The notes below the pieces were generated by a model. It made no database searches, was not told the DNA's origin, and worked only from the letters and a program-made list of their open reading frames with translations. Both the position numbers and the translations under genes were made by a program. 64,000 nt of DNA from Isoetes taiwanensis (lineage: Eukaryota > Streptophyta > Lycopodiopsida > Isoetales > Isoetaceae), in contig JAJEKV010000002.1 of assembly GCA_021234155.1 (NCBI GenBank), positions 41,405,203 to 41,469,202 on the forward strand, given 5' to 3'. Below are positions 39,100-51,299 of this stretch, one piece after another; position 1 is the first letter of the stretch, and every line of letters starts with the position of its first letter.

Positions 39100-42050
39100 A
39101 CCCTTTTTTTTTTTTGAGGGGTAAGAGTGTGTTTTTGTTATTAATAATAATAATAGGAGATCGAGAGAGTCCCATGATGGGACAAATAGGAAGCATTAGG
39201 GCTATTATATAGGTTCTCATGCATCAATGATGTGTGTACTAAAGGGAAGTCCCTCTTCTAACATAATGGTAGAGACCCCCATCACGATTGGAGTTACTTT
39301 CGGTGCTTTCTCCACTAAATCAGTTGTTTCCACCATTAGATCGTGAAGTCTAGGTCCTCAGAGCTCATCCAATGGCATTTTACAAATGAATTTAAGATCT
39401 TCAATCTTACCAGTGCAGTCAATCCCTTGTTAACTCATCCCATCTTCCTATGGTGGAGACAATGCATTAAAACAACTTCCTTATTGAAAAGACTCTTAAA
39501 GTTTCTCAATGAGAGATGGATTGCCCCAAGTGACATACATGCTTAGATGTCTCCATATAATCGAGCCAGCTAACGGGGAAGCATCATAATACAATCCTCT
39601 GTCAAGATCATTACAGCGTTGACCCAGCCAAGTTGGTGTATGGAGTCTCAAAGTAGGGCATGCAATACCAAAATTCAATAATTTTGGACAGAAAAGAGAT
39701 GTGAGAAAGAGTTAAGCTGGCGGCCCAAAGGGACATTGATGCAGTGACACAATTCCTCTGGATAACTTCTCTTTAGATGTTGAGACCTCCTTGGAGAGCT
39801 TCCCATCTAAAAATTATGACTCTCCTAGAGCATAAGGTTTTCAAGGAGTTTGCAAGGAGGGCTTAGCCACTGATCCATCCACTTGAAGCCTAGCCTCTGC
39901 TTTAAGAGTCATCACAAAGAGGGCGGAAAATAAATACTTGCATTGTATGTCTCCTTACACTGCAGGGGCCACTTTTCTCGAGTTGATTAACGAGAAGCTT
40001 GACATTATCTAGACTTTTTACATTAGTATCTTTCTATCTCTCACTCTTTGCACTTTGAGTCAGTTCCATCCAAGAGAGATCCATCTATCATTTTCCCAAA
40101 GATGCTGCAATTTTAAGGTCCCCTTTAAATTATCTCCACCTCTTAAAGATCTGAGGATGAACTAATGCCAAGGAGACGTCCATTTCTCTTCCCATACATG
40201 AATGTTCCGAGAATATCTGGCTTTCAGCCTCTTGAGATATAGCCAAGGGGAAACTTATCGCATTAGCACCTCCCCTCAAGCATGAAGAATACGCCTCATG
40301 GCGGGGAAGTGCGAGGGAGCCACCAAGGATTCTGAAGAGGCTCCTAATTCATCAGGAAGATGGTTTGCAGATCTTACCGAATCAAACCGATTAACCCAAC
40401 AAATAGCTAGCGGAGATGTACCCCCTTGTAAAGGCTTCGCCCGGACAAATCTGGTAGCGGGCTGAGCACATTAAAAGTTGCCATCCTACCCCACCACATC
40501 CCTTTTTATCACATAGCTCGGACCATGCAGTGGTAGCCATACCCCAGTTGAACTTTCTAATGATAACACAGCATATTTGATTATATATATTCCTTTACGG
40601 GCTACCAACGATAGGAATATATGTAGCGAGCGGCATTATAGCTATTACTCTACCCTTTCTGGGTCAATGCTTTAAGAAGACCACCTTAAGCCTTTTCTAG
40701 TTTGTCCTAAAATAAGACCCAAAGACCCTTCATATTATGGGGCCGAGCCAATAGCTTAAAGCTGTTTCCCATGTACGGTAGGAAGCCCAATCCATTAACC
40801 GCGAGGTCAATATCTCCCTCTAAAATACACAACCGGTACGCAGGCATTTAGCCCAATACGATATAACCTCAAAGCATAATCAATATCTCCGCGAAAGGAA
40901 TGAAAGGCGCCCTTCGTCATACGGAACATAAAATTATCATCGCATATTGCGCGCGATTGTGAGTTTTGACTTGACCGATGAAACCAAGCCAGGGCCCCTT
41001 CCAAGACTTTGAGGATTAACCATCGCTTGTGAGGTTGGCCATAATTAAAAAAAAAAAAAGGTATGGGAACTGGCGGGCAATGCCCTATTACCATCAAAGA
41101 GACCCGGAGACTCGCCATTAACCAGGGATAGATCTTTTGGCGGGGAAGCCAAATTTGTTCATTCCCAGTGAGATGTAGATGAAGCTGCTTATTGAATCCC
41201 ATGTGGCTCATCCTTCATGAGCCATCCACCTAAAGGGGTATGACCTTTCTAAAATCCATCTTAATGAGTACCGGAAACTTTCGTCATGGAATGTCACGCA
41301 CCAATGCATTCCTTCTCTGGCAAGCTAGATAGTTGTCCAAAATATATCTACAGCTGAGGTGCTCCCTTCAATAATACGTTTTAAGATAGGCTTAAGGCGG
41401 TTGGCTGATGCCTTTCATGATTTATATATAAGACATTGGATTGGCGATTATTAGGGGCCACTCCCCAAGTGACAGAGGAGATGCAAAGCGGGACCAAGGT
41501 GATGAATCTGCTTGGCTAGAGTTGGATGCATATTAACCGGAAGGATGGCCCCAGGCCTTCACAAAGTGCGGTCCAGGAATCCCAGAACTCCACATAAAAG
41601 AATTCAGGAGAAAGCCATGGGGGCGCAGGAAGGACTTACCATAGAGGCGGAAACATAGAACTTTAAATATCTCCTCTCCATCCCGGTGGCTTAATAAGAG
41701 TTTGATTTCATCCGCGGTAATCCCATGGCCCAATCGGCTCACGGGCCGAAGAAGATTTAAGGATTGATAAGAGGATAAGGAAATTGTTTACTTTGAATTG
41801 GTACAGAAAGCATCCGGATAAATGCCTTGACCCGCGGACCATACGAAAACTCCTAAGTGCTTCAACACCGGAGAATGGCAGGGCGGTTATGGAAAGCGGT
41901 ATCACTTCAATTAAAAGGATAGCGCCAAAAATAATTCTTTCGCCATTTCACCACATAAATAACCATGCCATGTCACATCCCTTGCTTGGACATTGAGATT
42001 TACCGCTTAAAGAGGTTCCATCTTAACTGAAGTTAGAGACTAGAACATTA
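39100..42050 (-). mobile_element. Decayed L1-type LINE, minus strand (copy B)
   Basis: Counterpart of the LINE at 428-3330 in the second copy of the large duplication. Its poly(T) end is at 39104-39115 and the same flanking AATAAA-containing context follows. The minus-strand ORF at 41211-40807 keeps 'MSHMGFNK' and 'ICDDNFMF', which fits the F/YADD active-site box of L1 RTs with its first residues changed, followed by 'LYRIGLN', like the usual 'Y...SGL.IN' block. Because both copies share the same 3' junction, the LINE inserted before the segment was duplicated. It is inactive. Confidence 0.72.
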
Positions 42051-43985
42051 TGTGCATGGCCGTAGAAAATGATATTCAACAATAAAGAAAAAAAAGTGGA
42101 CAAGACTGTTCAAACACCTACGTAGCCATGAAAAAACAATCCCAACAATTATGATTCCAACAACTACCCGGGAAACCAACACAAGTAGTCCCCTGGCATG
42201 CAAACCATACATCTCGTCTTAGCAATATGTAATTTCTTGGTAAAGCCAAAATGTAGCAAAGAAACACCAATAGCTTCAGATTCTATCCGGATAAAAATGG
42301 CTCACCACCGAGCCAATGTGTATACTGCACTACAACATGGGGAATTGATGTAGCGTATGTAGGAGACCTTACAGTTTTCAATGACAAAGTAGCACTATAT
42401 CATTGTAGGAAAACTTGCAACACATTTTTGGGACTTGCAACATTGCCACAACAACCACCTTGATTATACTATGGTATGTTAGATATAAAACGTCTCTAGA
42501 TATGGCAGTCACGCATAGATGCTAACACAAATAATTCTCCAAGAGGTGAACCATGCAGTATGCGTATTTCTCGGTAACTTGCGAAATTGGAGCACTGATG
42601 GCAGAAATTGGAGCACTGCAAGTGATCGAATCTTTGTACCTGCAATCATAAGATTTGCAAAATCTAAATGTTAGCAGTGAACGGGAAAAGGAATGATGTT
42701 GCAAAGAAAAAGGACATTATTTTAGTGGAAACAAAGCTAACGTAATGACTTGTTCTTGTCTACATTTTCCAGCTGCATCTTAAGCACCGAGCACCCTTAT
42801 GCTATGAGAAGAAGCTCTCACTTGGTCACTCAAAAATATTGATATAGCAGACAAAAATATCATGTATTAAAAGAATTTAATTACTTTGACCATTTCATAA
42901 TGTACATCCAACAATTTCTTGCATTTTTTTATTTCCTCCTCCCTAAGGGTCGTCGTCATTTGCCATGAGGCTTTCCATCTTAGTTTTAAGTCTCATTGTG
43001 TTGGAGATAGGAATATGCCTACGATTAGCACATTTTATTGCAAGTGTTGGGCTAGAAAACTTTATACGATTGATGCTTTCTCCTTGAATTGTTGCTTGCA
43101 TCGATGCCATATTCTTGTTTTATTTGCACAAACTCCTTGAAACTTCAGCACAATTAAGGCGATTATGTGGTTGTCATTCCTACACAAACCATGGCGGATG
43201 CTTCTCATTTTGATCCCCATATAGAAGGCATGACCAAAAGTGTGGATTCTGAGTTGTCCACAGTTAGAATATAATCCATTCTATTCCAAAATCTAAAGTC
43301 TTTTATCTCGAGTCTAAATCATTTAGCTACAACTAAGATCATGTTGTCAAACCACACGTAAATTAGAGTTCGCTACATGTGCATCAATTTCCTGGTTATT
43401 GCAAATTATGGTTTTTTCAGGACTTATCAAATTTAGATTGAGCCCCATTTCATTTGACAAATTTGTGTTTGTGCTGAGAATGTTAAACGCTAAAGAAGGT
43501 GCTTTGAACATTTATACGACGTAAAGGCTGAGAATAAAATCGACGTAATTTTGTTCACCTTCCAACTGTGCAATTTTGCTTGAAAGGAATTGGCCCAACC
43601 CACTTCATATCATTTATGTTCATGTGGTCATTGTTCTTTTGGTGATCATACTATCAGAATATATGCGCTTAAGAGACCTTGAACATGCAATTCCATGCTG
43701 AACATGCGCTGCAAAATATGAGCAAGGATAAAGAATATACATAAGTTAGTCCAACCCATAAGCTTTTCGCATATGCAAATGGAGTTGATTGGATACTGAA
43801 ACCCTTGGAGCTATTGTGCATGGTTTCACTCTACCTTCATTTTTCCTTCTACTTGGAAATCTGATCAACGGCTTTGGTAGCTTGTCTCGCAACCCTCAAA
43901 AAATGTATCACGAAGTATCCAAGGTGCCTATGCATTGATCAAGTTATTATTCTTTTCAAGTCTATAATACTTTTTTTTTGTGCAG

Positions 43986-44500
43986 TCTGCTTTAAGCTTG
44001 GTTTACCTGGGCCTTGTGAGTTGGGTAACAGCATGGGCATGTATTATTTTAATGGAGAAAATATTATAGCGGCCATCCATCCATAATTATCTCTTTCTGT
44101 GTGGTGAACAGACGTATCATGTTGGATGCAAATTGGTGAGTGCCAAACGACAAGACTGAGAATTAAATATCTGGAGGCTATGCTCAATCAGGATATTGGT
44201 TTTTCTAATATTGATGCAAGGACCAAAGACTAAGGATCTACCGGGAAGAGCATCAACTGATGTCCTAATCATTCAGGATGCTATTAGTGAAAAGATTTGT
44301 TTCTGCTCTAAAAAGTTGCTGAATCTTTTTGATAAGATGGAAATTAACTGCCTTGTGACATGTTCACAGATGGGCCTCTTTCTTCATCTTGTTGCGATAT
44401 TTATTAGAGGATTCATAGTCGCATATAAATCAGCATGGAAGCTAAGTCTTGTAACATTGGGAGTCCTCCCTTTGATGGTGGTTTTGTATGCCCTCTGATT
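43986..44500 (+). pseudogene. ABCB-type (P-glycoprotein-like) transporter exon remnants (copy B)
   Basis: Four successive exon-like blocks match the first membrane domain of plant ABCB exporters. A 'VYLGLVSWVTAW'-like block follows a TGCAG acceptor at 43981-43985. 'CWMQIGECQTTRLRIKYLE' with 'AMLNQDIGF' follows an ACAG at 44108-44111. 'TDVLIIQDAISEKI' lies near 44250-44310. 'LFLHLVAIFIRGFIVAYKS' and 'AWKLSLVTLGVLPL' follow a TTCACAG acceptor ending at 44369. In the family these correspond to the CWM.TGERQ, MLNQDI, QDAISEKVGNF and AGF.VGF...W.L.LV blocks. Frame breaks between and inside blocks, and the absence of Walker or signature motifs, make it a pseudogene. Intron-like spacers imply it derives from genomic DNA, not a processed transcript. 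Confidence 0.75.
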
Positions 44501-45359
44501 ATTGGTGCCACATCAAATACCAAAGGAAACTTCTGTACATTACAAGAAAATTGCAGAACATGTATATTATTACTATTTCACATGCTTGCACAAATGCCTC
44601 CTGATGATGTAAGAGTAGTACATATGCATAGTGATTCAGATTATATTTCAAAGAGAGTTAGGCACCTGCTAATAAATTAACACTTTGCCAGATAGGTTAT
44701 TTCACAGATAAGAACTGCCTATTGAGGGAGGCAAGAACAATTAATGTCTATTCTCAAGCATTAGGATCCACACTTCCTTTGGATTGTAAATTTTGGGATG
44801 TAAAGGTATGGGATCAACATATTTAATCACACAATGGCTCACGGGCATTCTTCCTAGTTTGGTGGCATTACAGTCGGGCAAAGGAATGGCGAAGGAACAG
44901 AAACAAAGGCAATGTTATATTAGCAATACCTTCAGTCATCATTGGTGGCATGTATGTATACTGTATATTCAGTTACTTTGAGGTTTTAACTACAAAATCA
45001 TATAAATACACAATGCTAACCTTAAGTTACTTTGTCATGAAGCTCCATAGGCCAAGCGGCTCCACGCATTGCAACATTTTTTTTCAAGGCAAAGGGCATC
45101 ACATGAAATCAACAATAAGCTAGATTTAAATGCACCAAAAAGCGAGGAGGATGTTAAAAGCATCTTGGCCAGCGATTTTCAAGGGCCATTTGGCTTTGGG
45201 AAGATTAACCAATGCTGCGAACCAAATGGGAATCAAAAATTTGTAACATCAAATCCATGTTTTTAAAAAAGCATAAGAATAAGAAAGAAATGACTCTGAC
45301 TCATCAATGCAAACTAGACAAAGACAACATGGAAATTTATAAGTAAAAAATGGAGCTGT

Positions 45360-45785
45360 AGCGGACCCAGCGGAGGCTACAGCTCAGTGGATCTTAATTA
45401 ATGCGTTCGAGACACCCGGCATAAATGGATAGAAATGACTACTCATAGCGTCTAGGCGGTTTTGCCCAGTTAGTTAAGGGCATGTCGGTATAGGAGCGTT
45501 ACGGTACAGGTATCGAGTAAAGGAAACAATTGAGTCGGGGCAAGTATGACTAGGAATAATAGCGTTGGATGGTAGGCCATGACTTGGTTGTGATGCTCGG
45601 GGGCGAGCATAGTTCTAGTAGGAGAGATTATAGCGGACCCATGGGGAGACGCTCGAAAGTGGATCTTAATTAATGCGTTCGAGACAAGCATAAATGGATA
45701 GAAGCGACTACTCATAAACATATAGACGGTTTTGCCCAGTTGGTTAAGGGCATGTCGGTTAGGAACGTTACAGGAGCCAACCAAG
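45360..45785 (+). repeat. Tandem pair of ~270-bp units with tRNA-like boxes (copy B)
   Basis: Units begin near 45363 and 45633. They share 'AGTGGATCTTAATTAATGCG', 'GTTCGAGACA', 'CATAAATGGATAGAA' and 'TTTTGCCCAGTTNGTTAAGG'. The first unit also shows 'AGCTCAGTGG', a good match to the pol III box A. Both copies of the 8.3 kb duplication carry the pair, so the tandem arrangement predates that duplication. A SINE origin is inferred only from the tRNA-like words. Confidence 0.6.
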
Positions 45786-47995
45786 TTATTATTTGCAGGA
45801 CATCAGAGATGGCCAAAGGGTATGAGAATCATGGCCCAAAGGAACTGGATTGCAGAATAGTAGTAGTAATAGAAGTAAATGTATGAGTTAAACCACAGAC
45901 AGAATATCAAACAACCATCCACTGATATAAATGTCAATTAAGAAAAATATGAAGAGCTACCAGATGAAAGCCATTTCGAATGTAGAATGTAGAATGTAGT
46001 AATATGGCCCAGCACTGCGTTCTGCATTCTATAAAACCCATTTCTTGTGAGAAAGGTTCAAGAAGAAGGCAGTTGGCTACAGTCCTCAACGGCAAAAAGA
46101 GAGCCCCGAACTTTCATGCAGTTTCTAGGATTCACGAGCTGCAGCGAAGCTTTAAAAAAAGGAAGAAAAAAAATTCACGGGCCTTTGCCTTCAAATGGAT
46201 GCATTTTTCTCAATCTGGCATTACCCGTCTTTCATGAGGCCCGGTTGTTGTTCTTATGCGTGCGTTCAAGAGAGGTTACAAGAAAATACTCGTGATCTAT
46301 CACCGCCCGTGAACGAAACTGTAAATCCAAGGAACCAAAATGAAATTAGAGAAATCAACGGCTAAAACTGCGTACAAACTATCATCTTATATTACTTTTA
46401 GTACTATATATAGATTATATCTTTTCAAAAAAGGACAATCACAACCTTTACAGGCCAGTTTACAACCCAGTTTACAAAAACCCCGACAAAAACAAAAACT
46501 AACCCATCAAAAGTTCAGATCAAAGTTTTGCATCAAAAGTTATGGAGGTTTCATATTTCATATACATAGCCGTGGAAACAAAAACATATAAGGTTTTGTG
46601 CATGTTCTTGTAAAGCAATCATTTGTGCATGTTTCTATCCAAAGTTATAGCTGAAGTAGGATTTGGAGGGTTTGAAAGATTTTCATAATTGTCAAGGGCA
46701 AAAGCAAATGCTTTTTAGAACACACGGAACTGTCAAGGTAGATTGGGAAATGATTTGAGCTATGTTGGATATAGATTTTGTCTATATTTCAAATGCTGAT
46801 TGGAATAGCCATATCCTTGGTGGTAGGGAGCAACCCTGGCAGACATAGCAGTGGAACCTAAAAGTAAAACGACATACCTGAGCTGAGGTGGAAGGAACAT
46901 CAAGGTAAGTGCCACATTTGAAATTATATATTTTGATAAAAAGGTACTACAATATATGCTCAAGAAGTTGGGGTTACTGCCCATATACTTCTGCTCTCTT
47001 ATCGAGTTGTTTGAGGGATATATTGAAAGGATGTTAATTTCATCACAATCTATCAAGGAAAGTAAGCATTTGTTGGGGATTGCATCAAGGGATTGTTGTT
47101 AGTGATGGAAGAAACCTTGATGGTTTAAATGGTTTAAATTGGTTAGACATATTCTAGCTCGGATTAGTAAAAGAGCTAATTAAATGATGCATGAGAGTAT
47201 GCCAGCAATTTTTGGAGTGTAAGAATAGAGTTTTTGTTTGATATGCAAGATAAGGGCTTTTATAGCTTGACTGGTATCTGGTAAAAGTCAGCACTACAAT
47301 GTCGTAATAATTAAGTCCTTATATTATCCAAAAAACAAAGGGCAAGTTGGAATAAAACATAGATGACATTGCAAAGGGAATCATCTACAAGAGATAGACA
47401 ATGATGACGATGAAAGGACACTGTTGATCTAGTTGTAACTTCATATCGATACTTAGCTTGATTGTTTTCGTATATGTTCCTTTTTAATGAGGCATTAGCA
47501 CAGATGCCAAATGCATAATTATCTCGTGAAAATATTGGTCAATGTAGACCCACAATTAGAACCGTTATTAAAACGAACTAGTGGCTCATTTAATGACATA
47601 TAGTTGGAAGCCTTTGAAGGACGTGATTTTTGTCCATGATTGCGCAATGTCATATAATCGTACTTTTGTACAGAGCTCTTATGAACCTCTTGCAGTAATT
47701 CATTTCATCACTTTTGTCAGTGTAAGGAAAATTGATATGAAAATGACTACTTTGTTGTATCGTAAATTTTTTTATATTTATAATGGCAGGATGCAACTAT
47801 TTCCCTGATTATACTAAACTAAACTAGTTGCTCATTTAAACATATATAATTCAGTCTGCCTAAACAATCTTTGAGATGTCGCCACCAGAGTTGTTTAGGA
47901 AAAATGAGAGTGTCTATTTTTTTGTTTTATTGGAAGAGAATAGTCTGACACGTTCTAGCCTAATTGCTTCAAGCATAAGAAAACTTTGTATAGGG

Positions 47996-48082
47996 GAATG
48001 GCATTTGCCATTCCTTGTTTATCCAGTGGGCGGTCGCCACAACCCACCAGATAAATGGGGAATGGCAAACCAAATGCCATTC
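47996..48082. repeat. 87-bp near-perfect palindrome
   Basis: GAATGGCATTTGCCATTCC with TTTATCCAGTGGGCGG is mirrored by CCCACCAGATAAATGGGG and AATGGCAAACCAAATGCCAT, around a short GTCGCCACAA loop. It can form a long hairpin, like a foldback element. In the right copy only the inner part and the right arm remain (49738-49806). Confidence 0.8.
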
Positions 48083-48119
48083 TGCTACAACAGAGAAGTT
48101 GGTGGAGTCGGTTTTGATT

Positions 48120-48240
48120 AGATTTAAGCATATATTCGATGAGTTTTAGCCCTGATTTGACAAGTTTAAGCATAGATTTGGGATGTTTAAGCACAGATTC
48201 GACGAGTTTGAGCAGGTTTGAGCTCAGATTTGACATTTCT
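48120..48240 (+). repeat. Short minisatellite of TTTAAGCACAGATTCGA units
   Basis: About five units of 21-24 bases ('GTTTAAGCATAGATTTGGG', 'GTTTAAGCACAGATTCGACG'). The minus strand is open through it, giving a repeated Leu-Lys-x-x-x-Ser-x motif (ORF 48269-47955). The equivalent array in the right copy is 49842-49970. An open frame in both copies may merely reflect the unit length and composition. Confidence 0.7.
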
Positions 48241-48972
48241 TTTGCATAAGGAAGATGACCTGCTGCCATTTTGCACAGATCGGCTGCCAGTTCTGCTTTT
48301 CTCCACAGTTGATCTTGTAGCCAGTTGATTCGACTGCACAGATCTTCAGTTGATTCGACTGCAAGTTGATTAATTTGTATAGATCTTTTGCCATTTTTGC
48401 ACAGTTGATTTGGCGAGCACCGCTCAATCTAATATTTTACCCTAATCTACCAATTGTCTACCAAATGAGTGAAATGGAGCGCCGAACTTTCACTCATTGT
48501 TATTGTAGGGTGTCTGATATTGTGTTGATTTATCCCGATTCTACATTTTCAATTATAGGAAACTTTTTATTGTATTTTGACTATTTATTTATATGCTTTG
48601 GCAGTCCATTAAAAAACTTCATACAAGTTTTGCACTTTCATATACATGTATATCCCTCTAGGGAAACGTGAAGAAAGAAGAAGAAGGGTCAGACTTACTT
48701 ATTATATCAAAGTGCGCCTCGACTTTATTTTATCCCTTAGAAACTCGTACTCCATAATATAATAATATTCTATATATCATCATGAACAATAGAATGTCTT
48801 AACGATTAAGTCCTTGTATATCCAAAAAACAAAGGGCAAGTTGGAATAAAACATAGATGACATTGCAAAGGGAATCATCTACAACAGGTAGACAACGATG
48901 ACGATGAAAGGACATTATTGATCTAGTTGTGACTTTATATAGATGCTTAGCTTGATTGTTTCCTTATAAGTT

Positions 48973-49284
<312 letters not shown>

Positions 49285-49841
49285 AATAAGGCATTAACAC
49301 ATATGCCAAATGCTAGTGACCCACAATTAGAATAGTTATTAGAACGAACTAGTGGCTCAATTAAGGGCATATAGTCGGAAGCTTTTAAAGAACGTGATTT
49401 TCTTCGTGATTACTCACTGTCATATAATCGTACTTTTGTACAGAGCTCTTAAGAACCTCTTCCAATAATTCATTTCATCACTTTTGTTAGTGTAAGGAAA
49501 ATTGATATGAAAATGACTAGTTTGTTCCATTATACATTTTTTGATATTTGTAATGGCAGGATGCAACTATCTCCCCAATACTAAACTAGTTGCTCATTTA
49601 CACATATATAATTCAGTCTCCCTAAATCTTCGAGATGTCGCCTAGTCATGTAGGAAAAATAGGAGTGTTTATTTTTTTTTTGTTTTATTAGAAAAGAATA
49701 GCCTGACACGCTCTAAGCCCATAAAAAAACTTTGTATCTGTTTATCCGGTGGGCGGTGGCAGCAACCCACCAGATAAAAAGGAAATGGCAAACCAAATGC
49801 CATTCTCCTACAACAGAGATGTTGGTGGAGCCAGTTTCGAT

Positions 49842-49970
49842 TAGGTTTAAGCACAGATTCGGTGAGTTTTAGCACATATTTGACATGTTTAAGTACAGAT
49901 TCGTCGAGTTTTAGCACAGATTCATCAGGTTTAAGCACAGATTCAAAGCAGGTTTGAGCATAGATTCGAC
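49842..49970 (+). repeat. Short minisatellite, right copy
   Basis: Five or six units of the same 21-24-base repeat as at 48120-48240, e.g. 'GTTTAAGCACAGATTCGG' and 'TTTTAGCACAGATTCATC'. It is open on the minus strand (49938-49669). Confidence 0.7.
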
Positions 49971-50179
49971 ACTTTTTTTGAATAAGGAAGACGATCTGCT
50001 ACCGTTTTGCACAGATCGGCTGCTAGTTCTGTTTTTTTCCACAGTTGATCTTGTAGCCAATTGATTTGGCTGCATAGATCTTCAGTTGATTCGACTGCCA
50101 GTTGATTAATTCGCACAGATCTTTTGACGTTGTTGCACAGTTCATTTGGCGAGCTGCAGCAAAACGGCGCGCAACCTAA

Positions 50180-50820
50180 TATTTTACCCTAATCTATCAG
50201 CCATCTCGGATCCGCCATAGCCAAAGCCATAACCAAATCCAAGCTGGATGGGTGCATAACTCCATGCTCTGATGTCGGCGATTCAGAGCCCTCCATAGCC
50301 GAGATTCTAAACCTAATCCCCTTCCCCTTCATGAAATAGTGTGTGTGGCGTTTTGGAGTCTAGAAATCGTGGAAATACTAATGCTTCGTTCTGCATGGTT
50401 TTTTCAGAAGCAGACTTGCATTCAGGATCCTGCCCTCCTTCTGACAGTTTAGAACTTGGTCTTGCTATCCCTTCCTCATCTAGGTAAATTCAACACTAGA
50501 AACAATCTTTTTTGTGTTGTTTCTCAACATTTTTGGTAGATCTGCAACACCTCATTTCTTGTCTGTTGCGTTCTATTTTTAGGCTTGAATATGACATTGG
50601 TTTCCTGATTTCTGGCCTTTGCAGGTATCCAAGCTCTTCAAGCAAATCAGATAAGTAATACATACTGAAACTCACACTTTTGATGGTTTCTTTTCACCTC
50701 TGTACATTTTGCGCAGTGTAGTATGCCACTCTACATGATGTGGCATTCTTCAATTTGCCAAAACAATATTTGATACCAACCCTTTGTAAATGTTATGACA
50801 TGGAGTTCGATTGATTTTGA
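50180..50820. other. Spacer, possible transcribed leader
   Basis: Contains 'GATCCGCCATAGCCAAAGCC' and similar C-rich text before the PPR remnant. Intron-like pieces (CTTTGCAG at 50618-50625) hint at old gene structure but give no readable protein. Confidence 0.3.
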
Positions 50821-50824
50821 TATG

Positions 50825-51295
50825 TACATCATGGGAAGTTAGAAGAGGCCTAGAAGCTACTGCAACAGATGCATGGGTTCGGAAAGTACGCCCTTTTTAA
50901 CTTCCAGCTAATGCAAGCAGAAGGGTTTTTTCCAGACACCATTACATGTGCCACTCATAGCAGTAGGCAAACAGGTGCAGGCCCTTCTCGTTAAGATAAA
51001 TCCTCCTTGAATGTTGTCACTAGAACTGCTGTCGTGAACACATATGGGAAATGTGGAAGTTTGGATGTGGCAAGGTTGATACTTTACAGGATGCCCATGC
51101 ACAATGTGGTTTCTTGGAGAGCCATAATTGCAGCATATGCCCCAGCATGGCCTGCTAAAAGAAGCTTATATGCCCAGCATGGCTTGATAAAAGAAGCTTT
51201 TGATATCTTCCAACAAATGCCTGAGCAAAATGAGATCTCATGGAATGTTATGTTATGGAGGCTCTTCAGAGTATTAATCAAATGTGGACGGTAAG
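50825..51295 (+). pseudogene. PPR protein gene remnant
   Basis: Frame 51007-51294 reads 'NVVTRTAVVNTYGKCGSLDV', 'ARLILYRMPMHNVVSWRAII' and 'AAYAP', then after an extra ~12 codons 'HGLIKEAFDIFQQMPEQNEI' and 'SWNVML'. Before it, 50850-50970 reads 'NFQLMQAEGFFPDTIT'. These are typical 35-residue P/L/S-type repeats of land-plant PPR proteins, which bind organelle RNA. A stop at about 50990 and loss of all other repeats mark it as a pseudogene. The Pro-Ala-Trp stretch interrupting a repeat looks like a small internal duplication ('ATGCCCCAGCATGG' / 'ATGCCCAGCATGG'). Confidence 0.8.
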
Positions 51296-51299
51296 AAGC

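Larger units (their letters stand above)
38678..46966 (+). repeat. Segmental duplication, copy B (~8.3 kb)
   Basis: Direct-orientation partner of 1-8333, offset by about 38.7 kb. Its left edge lies directly against the (TC)n tail of the LINE ending at 38672; its right edge is near 46966, after which the copies diverge. This copy keeps longer open stretches than copy A in the LINE RT and in the ABCB remnants, so it is the better template for reading what the segment once held. Confidence 0.9.
47311..48460 (+). repeat. Tandem duplication, left copy
   Basis: Matches 48806-50180 in the same orientation: 'CCAAAAAACAAAGGGCAAG', 'AACATAGATGACATTGCAAA', 'GTACTTTTGTACAGAGCTCT', 'CCCACCAGATAAA', 'CACAGTTGATCTTGTAGCC'. 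Lacks the SINE insert present in the right copy and therefore gives its empty site near 47468-47490. Contains the 87-bp palindrome and the AGCACAGATTCGA minisatellite. No gene recognised. Confidence 0.9.

Noticed and set aside
44435-44680. RNase H-like reading (FDGGFV...HSDSDYI)
   Set aside because: The frame overlaps the ABCB exon block, is not open in copy A, and lacks the rest of the RNase H fold.
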